NCBI GenBank assembly: GCA_022361075.1
Contig: JAKSBQ010000079.1
Coordinates: 1 to 53,984, forward strand
Direction: 5' to 3'
Source of the DNA: Opitutales bacterium
Lineage (GTDB): Bacteria; Verrucomicrobiota; Verrucomicrobiia; Opitutales; JAFGAQ01
DNA length: 53,984 nucleotides
Of the stretch, positions 26,901 through 34,919 are shown in pieces; the stretch's first letter is position 1, and every line of letters begins with the position of its first letter. The position numbers and the translations under genes were made by a program. The notes beneath the pieces are model-generated. The model had not been told where the DNA came from. It worked only from the letters and a program-made list of their open reading frames with translations, and searched no databases.

Positions 26901-27164
26901 GTTTGTTTCGGTCCATGAAATTCCGCTTCGAATGAGAGGGATCCATTTCGCAGGGGAATTTCTGTAACTCTCCGTATCGTCATTCTCGACCAGAGCCTTG
27001 ACTAACTCAGCACCTTCGAGCTGAGCTACATCTTCGTATGCGACTGTACTTGCTGTTGCAAACGATGTTGAAAACCAGATACCCAGAATCGTTCCCCACT
27101 TGCCCAATAGATTCGCAACCTCTGAGATTTTCTTTCTGACGATGCTTTTCGTATCTAAGATCAT
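23949..27164 (-). CDS. TPR-containing hybrid sensor protein with degenerate kinase core
   Basis: A 1071-aa protein. An N-terminal signal/hydrophobic segment (about residues 20-40) precedes a periplasmic array of TPR-like helical repeats (about 60-440), a transmembrane helix (about 483-505) and a coiled coil. The HisKA-like domain reads LNLAQELRTPMNG: the phosphoacceptor His of SHELRTP is Gln540. The ATPase region lacks clear N- and G1-box residues (LLARSFQNT; ENSGEPMS). The first receiver-like domain has Asn826 at the phosphorylation position (FVNPYT). The last receiver domain is canonical, with LLAEDN, Asp996 in VLMDKLMPVMDG and the Lys of LSKPV. I infer an accessory protein whose last domain is phosphorylated by another kinase. 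Confidence 0.88.
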   Translation of the reverse strand: MILDTKSIVRKKISEVANLLGKWGTILGIWFSTSFATASTVAYEDVAQLEGAELVKALVENDDTESYRNSPAKWIPLIRSGISWTETNDETEARIKLYAIGAIVAGFSGDQALAQSFFQKAHRIAAEQDSDLGKAYVSKSEGYYYFEEGNLVKGIALLSEVAEVYEQKRKVSELVEVKHELAIHNAKLGNRNQARQHVDDALSISTGIDDLLLIGKSYQISGMVHAILDLDLDLTFRGYLENSINRLRSENPNLETSDRYQQAIAPLENAISYFDQVRENVGKAECLQFKGDIMMNRGNYSSAQNYFQKAFQLYAANQGGDYFPALVVGLSTTLSLRNNYTAALNTIDTVLSKASDEIGMGLYQLKAEISLKAFDDLLARESLQLAIEKASKLQDNEQLSKLYSQLSEVDRILGEYDLAFESERKSKEFLAKALHREYETKISSISDELTDALRASSELRLNTDEQLQTGDRRQISTTLVYVAIPTGVALILFIILLFQVQRRKSQRSRLLELQSELKQCETKLSKWKDERNTTFLNLAQELRTPMNGVVGAINLLNDTKLDSVQENCYHIMEVSSRSIITLIDDISDLSRLESGALKLKETPFDPVATTEAVALLFRSDSQKTGLSLICDVPSDLLAEVIGDAQRIQQILITLLARSFQNTAEGIINVKLEEMQSDDKLRTKLKWTVENSGEPMSQEDVDQSFGLLAPSTNIHTSSVPASMLGMAIGKRIAEAMMGSVEVTPSKLGGTCTSVTIPLVKSPARKEASNLYERFPSHSALIISGDEPELQLISKHLRCWELGVQTQTRLDDALTWFHTHSPDVVFVNPYTSSEDLNILEQISAIRNSEQLESVPIVLIVSHEDYSSASAWKKQKYVHQIQAPVQVGLLHKTLKQALYFKSPLSQSFASLEPESVITRAEEPTDGKNSFQFKPFLLPFKSDARIDPDLKILLAEDNVVNQRVTALMLKKIGFTIDVVTNGKEAVKKVQEEDYDIVLMDKLMPVMDGIRATLEIRKLKLKAQPIIIALTASASLQDEMACRNATMDNFLSKPVPLEKMKAALAFSTSVISQRKN

Positions 27165-27306
27165 GAAAAGGAGACGTTTATTTCTTAATAAGAAAAAGAG
27201 CAGCAGACTGACGAGCCTTTAAAAGCCCGAGAACGTCAAAAAAATTTGAAAATAAAAGTACTTGATTCACCTGAAGAGAACAGGTAGCTTCTAATCTTTG
27301 AAGTTG

Positions 27307-27514
<208 letters not shown>

Positions 27515-27702
27515 ACCGACTTAAACAACACAATCTTGGTTTATCTAAATGGACTTCTGGAAAAGGCCCTTGGCGAATTGTATGGAAATCACAAAAGTTA
27601 ATCCGAAGCGAAGCGTTTGCGCTTGAACGTAAATTGAAAAAACAAGGTCGTGATTCGGGTTTTTATCAAATCACAGGACTTAATCCTCCCGATCGCTCAT
27701 AA

Positions 27703-27718
27703 TCCGGCAGCCGCCGGA
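27703..27718. repeat. REP-like palindrome A
   Basis: tccggcagccgccgga: 6-bp perfect arms with a 4-nt loop. It lies exactly between the GIY-YIG stop codon and the start of direct repeat copy 2. A near-identical palindrome occurs at 31193-31208. Confidence 0.6.
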
Positions 27719-27878
27719 TCCCTGGTTCAAATCCAGGCCCTGCACCCAAACGAGGCTCGTTGGTAAACCCGGCGGGCCTCGACCATATTTAAGCCCTCAA
27801 TGAATCCTCAGTATCGAGTTTATGTGATCGAAAACGATGAAGGCAGGCGGTACATCGGTTGCGGCGAGGACATCGAAC
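27719..27878 (+). repeat. Direct repeat copy 2 of the tRNA-fMet 3' end cassette
   Basis: The 160-bp partner of 27355-27514. The 30-nt tRNA part (T-arm, acceptor 3' strand and CCCA) is identical to copy 1. The nine differences all lie downstream. Eight are transitions that read A or T in copy 1 and G or C in copy 2; the ninth is T to A in the T-run. The 5' two-thirds of the tRNA are absent, so no functional second tRNA exists. Confidence 0.95.
27751..27790 (+). terminator. Duplicated copy of the tRNA-fMet terminator
   Basis: Same hairpin as 27387-27426, with one stem change (gacg to ggcg, giving a G-T pair) and the T-run broken by an A. It is probably a weaker terminator for any read-through transcript of the GIY-YIG gene. 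Confidence 0.6.
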
Positions 27879-27910
27879 TAGAAGATCCTAATGAAATCGG
27901 AGAGGATTGA
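27800..27910 (+). pseudogene. Truncated GIY-YIG gene copy
   Basis: The first 26 codons repeat the upstream GIY-YIG gene with N13D, Y21C and S22G replacements. The reading frame then enters unrelated sequence and stops after 36 codons. The arginine and glutamate active-site helices are missing, so it is non-functional. It is the remnant of a tandem duplication or of a second cassette trimmed by deletion. Confidence 0.85.
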
Positions 27911-27925
27911 ACTTCAATGAAAATC

Positions 27926-28771
27926 TTAGACTCCTGCTAACTTGCGAAGATCTTGAAAGGATTTGGTAGATTTCTCCTGGAGTTCCATCAAGTCCTGTTG
28001 AGTCACCTCATGCTCACTCATCCACTCTTCGACTTCAGGATCGCCGCACTCTTCAGAACGAAATTGTCTGTGTTCCTTGCACCAACGGATGGAATAGTTG
28101 AGGGCCATCAATGAGTTTGTCGGGTTATTGACTCTTTCCGGCGTGAGTTGATTGAGAATGACCGACAAGATTCTCTGTGGAAAGTTCCAAGACGTCAGCA
28201 AAACGTGCCCAGAGTCTGTAAAATCAAAACCGAAATTCTCCACTTCCCATTCTTCTGATGGTTTGGAACCGTCCCACACGAGTGTGGAATCTCGATCGGA
28301 AAGAGTTTGATCGATAACGAGGCGCCCGATGCTGTGTAGCAATCCTAGTGTAAAGAAGTAGGAGCGATCTTCATCAAGTAGATCCGCAAAGTTTTCCATC
28401 GTCGCAGCAACCGCAGCGTTTTCCATCCAGTAGTCGAGCGCAGAGATCCCGTAGTGCTCTAGTGTTTTATTGAAGATCTGGCGTGACATGCTGATACTGA
28501 TCAGCTTCATCACCTCTCGAAAACCGAGTCGATGAATCGCGTCCTCCAGACTGGAGATTTCCAGTGCTCCTCCGTAATAGGCGCTGTTGCTGATACGCAT
28601 GATATCAGAGGTTAAGGAGCTGTCTGTTTTAATGGTGTCAACAAGATCGATTTGGTTGGAGTCCGGGTCATTTAGAATTTCAAACGCTTTGGCCAATACC
28701 TGCGCGCAGGCATGTAGCGACTCGATTTTCCCGATCGTCCTGAGAAGATCTTGTTCAGTGTAATTCACCAT
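27926..28771 (-). CDS. HDOD-domain signalling protein
   Basis: A 281-aa HDOD protein starting at ATG 28771 (MVNYTEQDLLRTIGKIESLH); an upstream in-frame start at 28834 adds a basic stretch unlike the family. HDOD domains are HD-superfamily domains without the full metal-binding set, found in regulators of motility, cell division or stress signalling. Family segments are SLTSDIMRISNSAYYGG, SLEDAIHRLGFREVMKL (residues 79-95) and FTLGLLHSIGRLV, where HSIG replaces the catalytic HD pair. A glutamate-rich helical C-terminus follows. It is the next gene after dnaX on the minus strand, with 186 bp between them. The partner and signal are unknown. Confidence 0.85.
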   Translation of the reverse strand: MVNYTEQDLLRTIGKIESLHACAQVLAKAFEILNDPDSNQIDLVDTIKTDSSLTSDIMRISNSAYYGGALEISSLEDAIHRLGFREVMKLISISMSRQIFNKTLEHYGISALDYWMENAAVAATMENFADLLDEDRSYFFTLGLLHSIGRLVIDQTLSDRDSTLVWDGSKPSEEWEVENFGFDFTDSGHVLLTSWNFPQRILSVILNQLTPERVNNPTNSLMALNYSIRWCKEHRQFRSEECGDPEVEEWMSEHEVTQQDLMELQEKSTKSFQDLRKLAGV

Positions 28772-28957
28772 GATACAAAAAGCGGATATTTTGAATAGGC
28801 GGATGAAATCGCGCTTCCTTAAGTGGAAAAGCACCCTAAATCAAGGTATGGCGTTATTTCATGACCGCGAGAAGAAGCATTAATCAAACTTATGAAAGAA
28901 ATGCAGATCCGCAGGTGTCAATGAGTTATTAACAGATTATTAACATATTTCCAGAAT

Positions 28958-30354
28958 TCACCCTGTTTTTTCGTTCTTTGGAGGTATACGGAGTACAAAT
29001 TTGGCATGGTAATCCTGTGCCAGCACTTCCCGGGCCCTTGAGTCGATTTGCTGAATATAGGGTTCCAGATTCTCATCTGTATCGGCGAGGGAACTTACAG
29101 GATTTTTATTCTCGGGTTTCTGGACAGGAACCTCGGTAGTCGATTCATCGTAGCCTACCTGCCGATCGGCGGCTCCGGAAGGTTCGGGTTTGTCCGCTTC
29201 GAAAGCCACCTCCGGCTCTTCTTCTCGGACCAGCTTAACCTCTACTTTTTTTTTTCGGGCAACTGGCTGATGGATTGCGTCATTCGCTTGATCACAACAT
29301 CAATCGGCATCGATTTCAGTTCCCTCATCGCGTGAAAGAGGGTGATTTCAAAGTTAACCCGATCCGAAAGCCCTCGCTTTACGGCATCTTCACCTTTTTT
29401 CAGCGTATCAATCACCCGAACGTAAGCCTGGACGTCGTAGGGGTGTTTGGTCCCCTCAAGAACCTCAAGCATGCGCTGTCGGAAGGATTTTTCCAGATCC
29501 AACAAAATTCGGTAAAGATCACGACCTTCGTTCACGAGCTCGTCGATTTGACTGAGAAGATCCTTTTCACTGCCCGACTCCATGGTCTCCACCAGCTTTT
29601 CGAGCTGGTCATGAGGAGCGAGTCCGTAGACATCAGTAATGTCGCTTTCTTTGATCTCGGTTCCGCAAAAAGCGATCATCTGATCAAGAATCGATTGTGC
29701 GTCCCGCATGCCGCCTCCGGCCAATGTTGCGATCGATTGCAGCGCATCATCCGAAATCTTGATATTCTCCGCTTCCGAAATTTGTGATAGTTTCTTAATA
29801 ATGACTTCGTCATCGATGGGTCGAAACTCAAATCGCTGACAGCGTGAAACGATTGTCGGCAAAACCTTGTGAGCTTCGGTGGTCGCAAAGAAAAATTTTA
29901 CATGCTCGGGAGGTTCTTCGAGTGTTTTCAGTAAAGCGTTGAAAGCGGCGTTACTGAGCATGTGGACCTCATCGATGATATAAATTTTGTAGCGGCACTG
30001 GGTAGGAGCGTAAATGCAATCGTCTCGCAGGTCTCGAATTTGATCAACAGAGTTGTTGGATGCTCCGTCGATTTCGATGACGTCCATCGATTGTCCGCCC
30101 ATGATGCTTTTCGAAATGTCGGTGTCAGGTGAAGCATCGATGCTCGGCTCTCCCTCTGCATTTAGTGCACATGCAAAAAGTCGAGCGGTGCTGGTTTTGC
30201 CTGTTCCTCGGGGGCCAACAAAAAGGTAAGCGTGTGCGATACGATTACGGTCGATCGCGTTCTTAAGCGTCTGAACGATGTGCTCCTGCCCGACCAGTTC
30301 ACTGAACTTTTTAGGGCGCCATCTTCGTGCGATTACCTGATAGGATTCCGTCAT
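28958..30354 (-). CDS. dnaX: DNA polymerase III tau subunit (dnaX long product, by -1 frameshift)
   Basis: The clamp-loader gene is split between two frames. Frame 0 runs from 30354 and stops at 29242. The -1 frame continues from the A10 run to a stop at 28958 with no other stop codon, adding 96 residues for a total of about 465 aa. The extension begins [20 protein letters not shown], is proline- and acid-rich like tau linkers, and ends in [13 protein letters not shown]. tau links the clamp loader to polymerase and helicase. Slippage either in translation or in transcription at the A10 tract would give both forms. In Escherichia coli the shift yields the short form; here it would yield the long one. 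Confidence 0.75.
29242..30354 (-). CDS. dnaX: DNA polymerase III gamma subunit (dnaX short product)
   Basis: The frame-0 product of 370 aa, an AAA+ clamp-loader ATPase that loads the beta sliding clamp. Walker A is GPRGTGKTS (residues 47-55), Walker B is IIDEVHML, and the sensor/SRC motif is [11 protein letters not shown]. Domain III, for oligomerisation, covers about residues 225-365. The zinc module that normally carries four cysteines after Walker A is present in length, but its cysteines are replaced ([16 protein letters not shown]). The start is 27 bp after ispD, so ispD-dnaX is probably one operon. Confidence 0.93.
   Translation of the reverse strand: MTESYQVIARRWRPKKFSELVGQEHIVQTLKNAIDRNRIAHAYLFVGPRGTGKTSTARLFACALNAEGEPSIDASPDTDISKSIMGGQSMDVIEIDGASNNSVDQIRDLRDDCIYAPTQCRYKIYIIDEVHMLSNAAFNALLKTLEEPPEHVKFFFATTEAHKVLPTIVSRCQRFEFRPIDDEVIIKKLSQISEAENIKISDDALQSIATLAGGGMRDAQSILDQMIAFCGTEIKESDITDVYGLAPHDQLEKLVETMESGSEKDLLSQIDELVNEGRDLYRILLDLEKSFRQRMLEVLEGTKHPYDVQAYVRVIDTLKKGEDAVKRGLSDRVNFEITLFHAMRELKSMPIDVVIKRMTQSISQLPEKKK
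29246..29256 (-). promoter_or_regulatory. dnaX slippery site (G followed by A10)
   Basis: On the coding strand the run is CCC GAA AAA AAA AAG TAG. Ten consecutive A residues precede the gamma stop codon at 29244-29242. A -1 slip places the ribosome or transcript in the open tau frame (GTA GAG GTT). The tract fits both -1 ribosomal frameshifting and RNA polymerase slippage, which is known for the Thermus dnaX A9 run. Confidence 0.75.
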
Positions 30355-30381
30355 GATGAGAAACTCCGTTCAGTCTATTTG

Positions 30382-31119
30382 TCAGGAGTAGGCTAACTCA
30401 AACACTTTCTGTATCGAACCTGTGTGAATCAGAAAATTTGCGAGTTCGACATCTTCAGGATTGGTGATCTTGAAGTTGTTTTGTTGAGGCAAAACCAAAG
30501 AGACACCTCGTTTTTCCAGCTGATAGGCCGCCACGCAGTCGGTGACCTCTTTTTCAAGATCTTCGATTTGTTCGTAGGCCTCAAGGAGGTTTTTGGTTTT
30601 AAATACTTGTGGAGTTGCCATTGCGTAGAGGGTATCTCGATTAAGATCTTCGAGCTGTAGATTTTCCAGATCACCTGTTCGATCTGCTTGTTTGATCGTA
30701 TCGGTGACCTTAGTGGCCATTGTAGCCGCCCCAGTTTTGGAAACAGCCCTGGAGAGATTTTGTAGGTCCTGGGGCGTGATGAATGGCCGGGCGGAATCGT
30801 GGACAAACACTACTTTCTCGGAGTCGTTGATCATTCTGAGGGCGTTCATCACCGAATCTTGACGACGGGCTCCACCCGTTACCCACTTGATGGGAAGGGA
30901 TTCTTTCAAACACTGTTTCAATTCACCTTTGATCTTCGTCTTCTGCTCCTCATTCCGGTGCACGATCACGAGTTCATCAAAAAGGCCCGCCTGGTGAAAC
31001 ACCACCACACTCCAACTGATGACCGCTCCAGCCCCGATTCGAAGCAGCGCTTTGTCCTGGGTGACGGATTTCAGACGATTTCCCGAACCCCCGGCAAGAA
31101 TGATCCCGACGTGTTTCAT
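30382..31119 (-). CDS. ispD: 2-C-methyl-D-erythritol 4-phosphate cytidylyltransferase
   Basis: Transfers CMP from CTP to 2-C-methyl-D-erythritol 4-phosphate in the MEP isoprenoid pathway. ATG 31119 gives 245 aa beginning MKHVGIILAGGSGNRL; the longer ORF start at 31140 lies outside the usual N-terminus. The nucleotide loop GIILAGGSGNRLKSVTQDKALLRI has the glycine-rich signature. FVHDSARPFITPQDL is the metal/CTP site, and ATPQVFKTKNLLEAY and NFKITNPEDVELA are C-terminal family segments. It is followed after 27 bp by dnaX. ispF is not in the window. Confidence 0.94.
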   Translation of the reverse strand: MKHVGIILAGGSGNRLKSVTQDKALLRIGAGAVISWSVVVFHQAGLFDELVIVHRNEEQKTKIKGELKQCLKESLPIKWVTGGARRQDSVMNALRMINDSEKVVFVHDSARPFITPQDLQNLSRAVSKTGAATMATKVTDTIKQADRTGDLENLQLEDLNRDTLYAMATPQVFKTKNLLEAYEQIEDLEKEVTDCVAAYQLEKRGVSLVLPQQNNFKITNPEDVELANFLIHTGSIQKVFELAYS

Positions 31120-31190
31120 ATCGAGAGAATCCTGTCCCAAGCGTTGGTTTGGGGCAAGCCTGACTTACTTATCGAAAATAGGGTAGGGCT

Positions 31191-31210
31191 GGTCCGGCAG
31201 CAGCCGGATC
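31191..31210. repeat. REP-like palindrome B
   Basis: ggtccggcagcagccggatc: 8-bp arms (one G-T pair) with an AGCA loop, between the TonB receptor 3' end and ispD. The core differs from palindrome A (27703-27718) at one position, in the loop. Both lie just beyond a gene's 3' end. Confidence 0.55.
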
Positions 31211-31259
31211 AACCGTTCGTTCTCAATAGTGGTTGTACTGGGATGCTCAACGCTACCTT

Positions 31260-33860
31260 TTAAAAGGACTTTTTCAGCGTGAATCGATAAGTCCTTGGAA
31301 GACCCTTTGTTACCAGTGTGTTGGACGCAAACAACGGATCTGCTCCGAGGAAGTAGTCTTCGTCGGTCAGGTTTTCGACACCTACGGATACCTGCCAGTC
31401 TCCGAAAGTCCGGCTGGCGTGGAGCTGGATTTGCAGCGAATCGGGTAACTTGATCGTTTGCTCGAAGTTCAACCAGTGAGCCCGACTGTAGATTCCGCTC
31501 GCGCTGAAGCTGTAAGTCCCTGGTGTCCAGATCAGGTGGGCCTTGTAAGTCGTTTCGGGAATCCCAGGGTAGTTGAGCTCAGGATTGTTTTCTGGGAAAG
31601 CATCGACTCCTCCGTTGAGCACCCCAGCGTTTAACGCCCAGTCTTGCTCGGACTGCGGAAGTGAACGGAATCCGAGACCTGACAGACGGCGGATGCGCTG
31701 ATTCTCTGCGGAAGCGATCAGGTAGAGGTCATCTTGAATCAGAGTAATCGTCGCTTCGAATTCCACACCTTTGCCTTCGAGAGGCTCGGACTGAAAGTCC
31801 CGTTGATTAAATCGACTTTGCTCCCATTCCCAGATGGACAAACTCGCCTCAATCCGGTCGTCGATTGCTCGAACTTTCACTCCACCTTCGATCAGTTTGG
31901 CCTTTGCGAAATTTTCTTCACCGAATACGCCGCCTGCCTGAGTCAGATCGAGTGCGATACCGTCTTGCACCGCAGCGTAGAGGCGAATGGCATCTGAGAC
32001 CCGGTAAGTGATGTAAGCACCGAGGCTGTAGAGCGATTTTTCTCCATTCTGATTGAGAGATTCACGGATGTCATCACTGGCTCTTTGGACCCGCGATGGA
32101 AGTTCAGCGTCATACCAAGCCTGTTCTGCACGGGCTGATAGCATGATTCGCAGACGGCTGTTTAGGTCACTGTCCAGTTGTGCGAATGCGCCGGTCTGGA
32201 AGAGTTTGGATTTCACGTTTGCCCCAATGTCGGGGGACCAATAGTTGAGACCGTCGGGGCCAATTTGGGGTCCGGCCAGGATCTTTGAATTCGAGCTGAC
32301 TTCGTTCCTGGAAATATCGCGACGTGAAAAGGGTTCCGCAAAATAATCCTGAACCATCTCTGCTGAAGTGTAACGCAATCCGACTCCGTAGGAGATCCAT
32401 GTGTTGCTTCCGAAATCGAGATGGTTCTGTCCTTGAGTTTTGTTGGCGAAGACAAATTGTTCGGTGTCAATTGCGTATCCGTATGATGAGAGTTTTTCAG
32501 TCTTGAGGGCGTCGATCAGTGTTTTGTTTTGCCAGTGAGTATTCTCGCCTCCGGTCCAGTCGAGATCAAGGAAGCCCACCCAATTGGTTGCTTCTGATTT
32601 ATCCTCTTCATCTGACAAAATCTGACTCCCATCAATCGGGGTGGTAAAAACAATACCACCCTGGTCAAAATAGGCCCTCGTGTAGCGATAGCCCTCGTTT
32701 GGGTTGCCGCTCAATCTTGCCAAAGTGTCTGCGACCGGAGCCCCGGCTTGATAAAGTGGGTCATGCTCACCGGTGCTCGGCAGCGGTTGGCCGTAGGCGC
32801 GAGCGAGATCGTTGGGATTTGAGAGATCCAGCATAGCTTCGCGAGCTGCGTCACTGATCAGGCCGTTGTTCACCGCGTCATCGACAACCGCTGTGGGAAC
32901 GACGAGTGCGTTGAAGTCCTGAATTCCATTTGCCCATCCGTAGCCGAACGGAAATGAAGCGAGGTCTCGATTTCCAGTATTCTGAAAATCAGAATCGGTG
33001 ATATTGATCGGCTCACCGATGACGTAGTTCCCGTTATCGACTAGCGCCTGAGTCGGTCGATTCCAGCCGGCGTTTTCGTTACTTTCAAAATGGAAAAACT
33101 CGAATCCTCCAAACGCTGTGACTTTCTTGTTAAGGTCGGTTTTGATCGCGACGTAGATGGATTCGAAATCATTTTTCAAACGATCGTAATATCCGTCTTC
33201 TCTTTGAAATGTTGCGGAGACACGAAAAGCCGACGGTTTTCCGAACATCATCACCGGTCCTCCGTAATCGAGTTGAGCGCGGTAATGATCGTAACTGCCC
33301 ACTGAAAGTGATAGCGAACCCCTTCGTTCGTCAAAAAATGGTGCCTTCGGAACCATATTTACGAAACCTCCCACGTGAGTTGGAGAAATGTGGGGTGGAG
33401 TTGGCCCCTTCACGATATCGAGCGCCTCCGACGAGCCGAAGGAAAGTGGCATCTCATTCAGGTTAAAGGATCGGACCATTCCGTTGAGCAGAGTCGCACC
33501 TTTCGCACCACGGATGATAGGAGTGCCGGTCACCCCGTAGTGATTGATGATCTGTGTGCCGGCGCCAAATTTCGAGAGTGAGCGAAGATCGTCGATATCG
33601 AGTAACTCCATGTGGGTTGGAGTGACCATCGTAACTGATCGAGGCATTTCCAGCACCGACATGTCGCCCGTGAAAATCCCTGTCACCGGACGCGACGATG
33701 GAGTGATCGCACCGCTTTGGTAAGCAGACGACTCTCTCACGATGAAAGCTTCCAATTCCTGGATAGGTCCAAGATCCTCTTCGTCTACACGCGTTTGAGC
33801 GTTGCTGACGGCGTTAATCAGAAGGGTTAGCAGTAATCCACACGAATACTTGAATTTCAT
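31260..33860 (-). CDS. TonB-dependent outer-membrane receptor
   Basis: An 866-aa TonB-dependent receptor of the siderophore-receptor type. The signal peptide is residues 1-21 (MKFKYSCGLLLTLLINAVSNA). A TonB-box-like IQELEAFIVRES follows, then a plug domain (about 60-190) with PRSVTMVTPTHM, PIIRGAKGATLLNGM and the DIVKGPTPPHISPTHVGGFVN plug end. The rest is a 22-strand barrel ending in the C-terminal aromatic RTYRFTLKKSF. It is the last gene of the ABC importer operon, 63 bp after the binding-protein gene, which suggests that both membranes import the same ligand. The receptor type suggests a metal chelate, the importer type suggests a thiamine precursor, and the sequence does not settle which. 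Confidence 0.9.
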   Translation of the reverse strand: MKFKYSCGLLLTLLINAVSNAQTRVDEEDLGPIQELEAFIVRESSAYQSGAITPSSRPVTGIFTGDMSVLEMPRSVTMVTPTHMELLDIDDLRSLSKFGAGTQIINHYGVTGTPIIRGAKGATLLNGMVRSFNLNEMPLSFGSSEALDIVKGPTPPHISPTHVGGFVNMVPKAPFFDERRGSLSLSVGSYDHYRAQLDYGGPVMMFGKPSAFRVSATFQREDGYYDRLKNDFESIYVAIKTDLNKKVTAFGGFEFFHFESNENAGWNRPTQALVDNGNYVIGEPINITDSDFQNTGNRDLASFPFGYGWANGIQDFNALVVPTAVVDDAVNNGLISDAAREAMLDLSNPNDLARAYGQPLPSTGEHDPLYQAGAPVADTLARLSGNPNEGYRYTRAYFDQGGIVFTTPIDGSQILSDEEDKSEATNWVGFLDLDWTGGENTHWQNKTLIDALKTEKLSSYGYAIDTEQFVFANKTQGQNHLDFGSNTWISYGVGLRYTSAEMVQDYFAEPFSRRDISRNEVSSNSKILAGPQIGPDGLNYWSPDIGANVKSKLFQTGAFAQLDSDLNSRLRIMLSARAEQAWYDAELPSRVQRASDDIRESLNQNGEKSLYSLGAYITYRVSDAIRLYAAVQDGIALDLTQAGGVFGEENFAKAKLIEGGVKVRAIDDRIEASLSIWEWEQSRFNQRDFQSEPLEGKGVEFEATITLIQDDLYLIASAENQRIRRLSGLGFRSLPQSEQDWALNAGVLNGGVDAFPENNPELNYPGIPETTYKAHLIWTPGTYSFSASGIYSRAHWLNFEQTIKLPDSLQIQLHASRTFGDWQVSVGVENLTDEDYFLGADPLFASNTLVTKGLPRTYRFTLKKSF

Positions 33861-33923
33861 GGTTTGTTAAGTTGACGAGAGGGAAATGCTGCCACCAAGT
33901 CCCGCTCCTGTTGGTTGATCCCG

Positions 33924-34919
33924 TTAGGGAGTTGAAGAGGCGAAGATTGTGAAAACCTCCGAATAATCAAACTTTTTTTCGATGATTTTCATGTCGCTCA
34001 AAATCTGAATTTGCTCCTGAAGGCGTGCGGGATCGAATTTGCCGATGGAGTTTGCTGTTTCCATAGCGACCATGTGATTTTTGATCAATTGGATTCGAAT
34101 GTAGTTCATGAAATCATCGGTCATCTTTGGGTTACGATTTTGGATCAACTCATGAGCCGGGCTTGGGTCGCCAAATAGGTAGCTCTGCCAGGCTTCATGG
34201 GTAGCATTTACGAATTTTTCCACCACCTCAGGGCGATCTTGCAGGGAATCGGAGTGAACCACGATGCCGCGATAAGCATCCCATCCGGATTTCCACATCG
34301 GTAGGACAATTGGGTCGGCTCCCAGTTTTCGCACCTGATATGGTTCGTTGGTGAGAAAACACTGCATGACGAATTCTTTGTCGTTCAGATAATGGCTCAG
34401 GCCAAAATTGTGAGGCATGCGTACCACCTGAATGTCATACTTTCCTTCAAGATAATCGATCCAGGGAGCGGCAACGTTGACCATGATGCGCTTCCCGTCG
34501 AGTTGCCCGAATTCGGTGATCGGGTTTTCCGCGTGAGACAAAATCGCCAACGGGTTGTGCTGAAGAGTGACTCCAACAAACTGCACTGGCATTCCCCGGG
34601 CGAAGGCGACGATCACGTCGTCCGAACGAGCGTTGACAAAATCGCATCGTTTCAAAATGAGGCGCTTCATGGGGTCTGCGTTGGGACCTCCCTCGACGAT
34701 CGTGACATCGAGTCCGTATTTCTCATAAATTCCTGCCGCTTTCGCTTGGTAAAATCCCGCATACTCTGGCTGCGCCAACCAGTCCGTCTGCATGGTGATG
34801 GAAATCAGGTCATTGTCCGCTTTTTCCGGCTCAGGAGAACTGCAGGAAATCAGGCAGAAGAAGGCCAACAAAAGTGTGGCGATCAGTGTCGGTTGTGAGT
34901 TGCGAAAGAGTCGTGCCAT
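33924..34919 (-). CDS. NMT1/THI5-type substrate-binding lipoprotein
   Basis: A 331-aa ABC importer binding protein. A lipoprotein signal ends with lipobox LISC (Cys26). The NMT1/THI5-like domain covers most of the chain: MQTDWLAQPEYAGFYQAKAAG, where the family has DWxPNxxHAGFYVA, then GLDVTIVEGGPNADPMKRLIL and FVNARSDDVIVAFARGMPVQFV. The family binds the thiamine pyrimidine precursor or related small ligands (ThiY), and also alkanesulfonates or nitrate. The start lies 37 bp inside the permease gene, a strong overlap implying coupled translation. Thiamine-precursor uptake is likely but not proven, and no TPP riboswitch is seen. Confidence 0.85.
   Translation of the reverse strand: MARLFRNSQPTLIATLLLAFFCLISCSSPEPEKADNDLISITMQTDWLAQPEYAGFYQAKAAGIYEKYGLDVTIVEGGPNADPMKRLILKRCDFVNARSDDVIVAFARGMPVQFVGVTLQHNPLAILSHAENPITEFGQLDGKRIMVNVAAPWIDYLEGKYDIQVVRMPHNFGLSHYLNDKEFVMQCFLTNEPYQVRKLGADPIVLPMWKSGWDAYRGIVVHSDSLQDRPEVVEKFVNATHEAWQSYLFGDPSPAHELIQNRNPKMTDDFMNYIRIQLIKNHMVAMETANSIGKFDPARLQEQIQILSDMKIIEKKFDYSEVFTIFASSTP

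Noticed and set aside
27719..27750. Second tRNA-fMet gene
   Set aside because: Only the last 30 nt (T-arm, acceptor 3' strand and CCCA) are present; the D- and anticodon arms are absent, so it cannot fold as a tRNA.
28958..29209. Separate 83-codon gene downstream of dnaX
   Set aside because: The frame is open continuously back to the A10 tract of dnaX and its sequence is tau-like, so it is the C-terminal part of the long dnaX product and not an independent gene.
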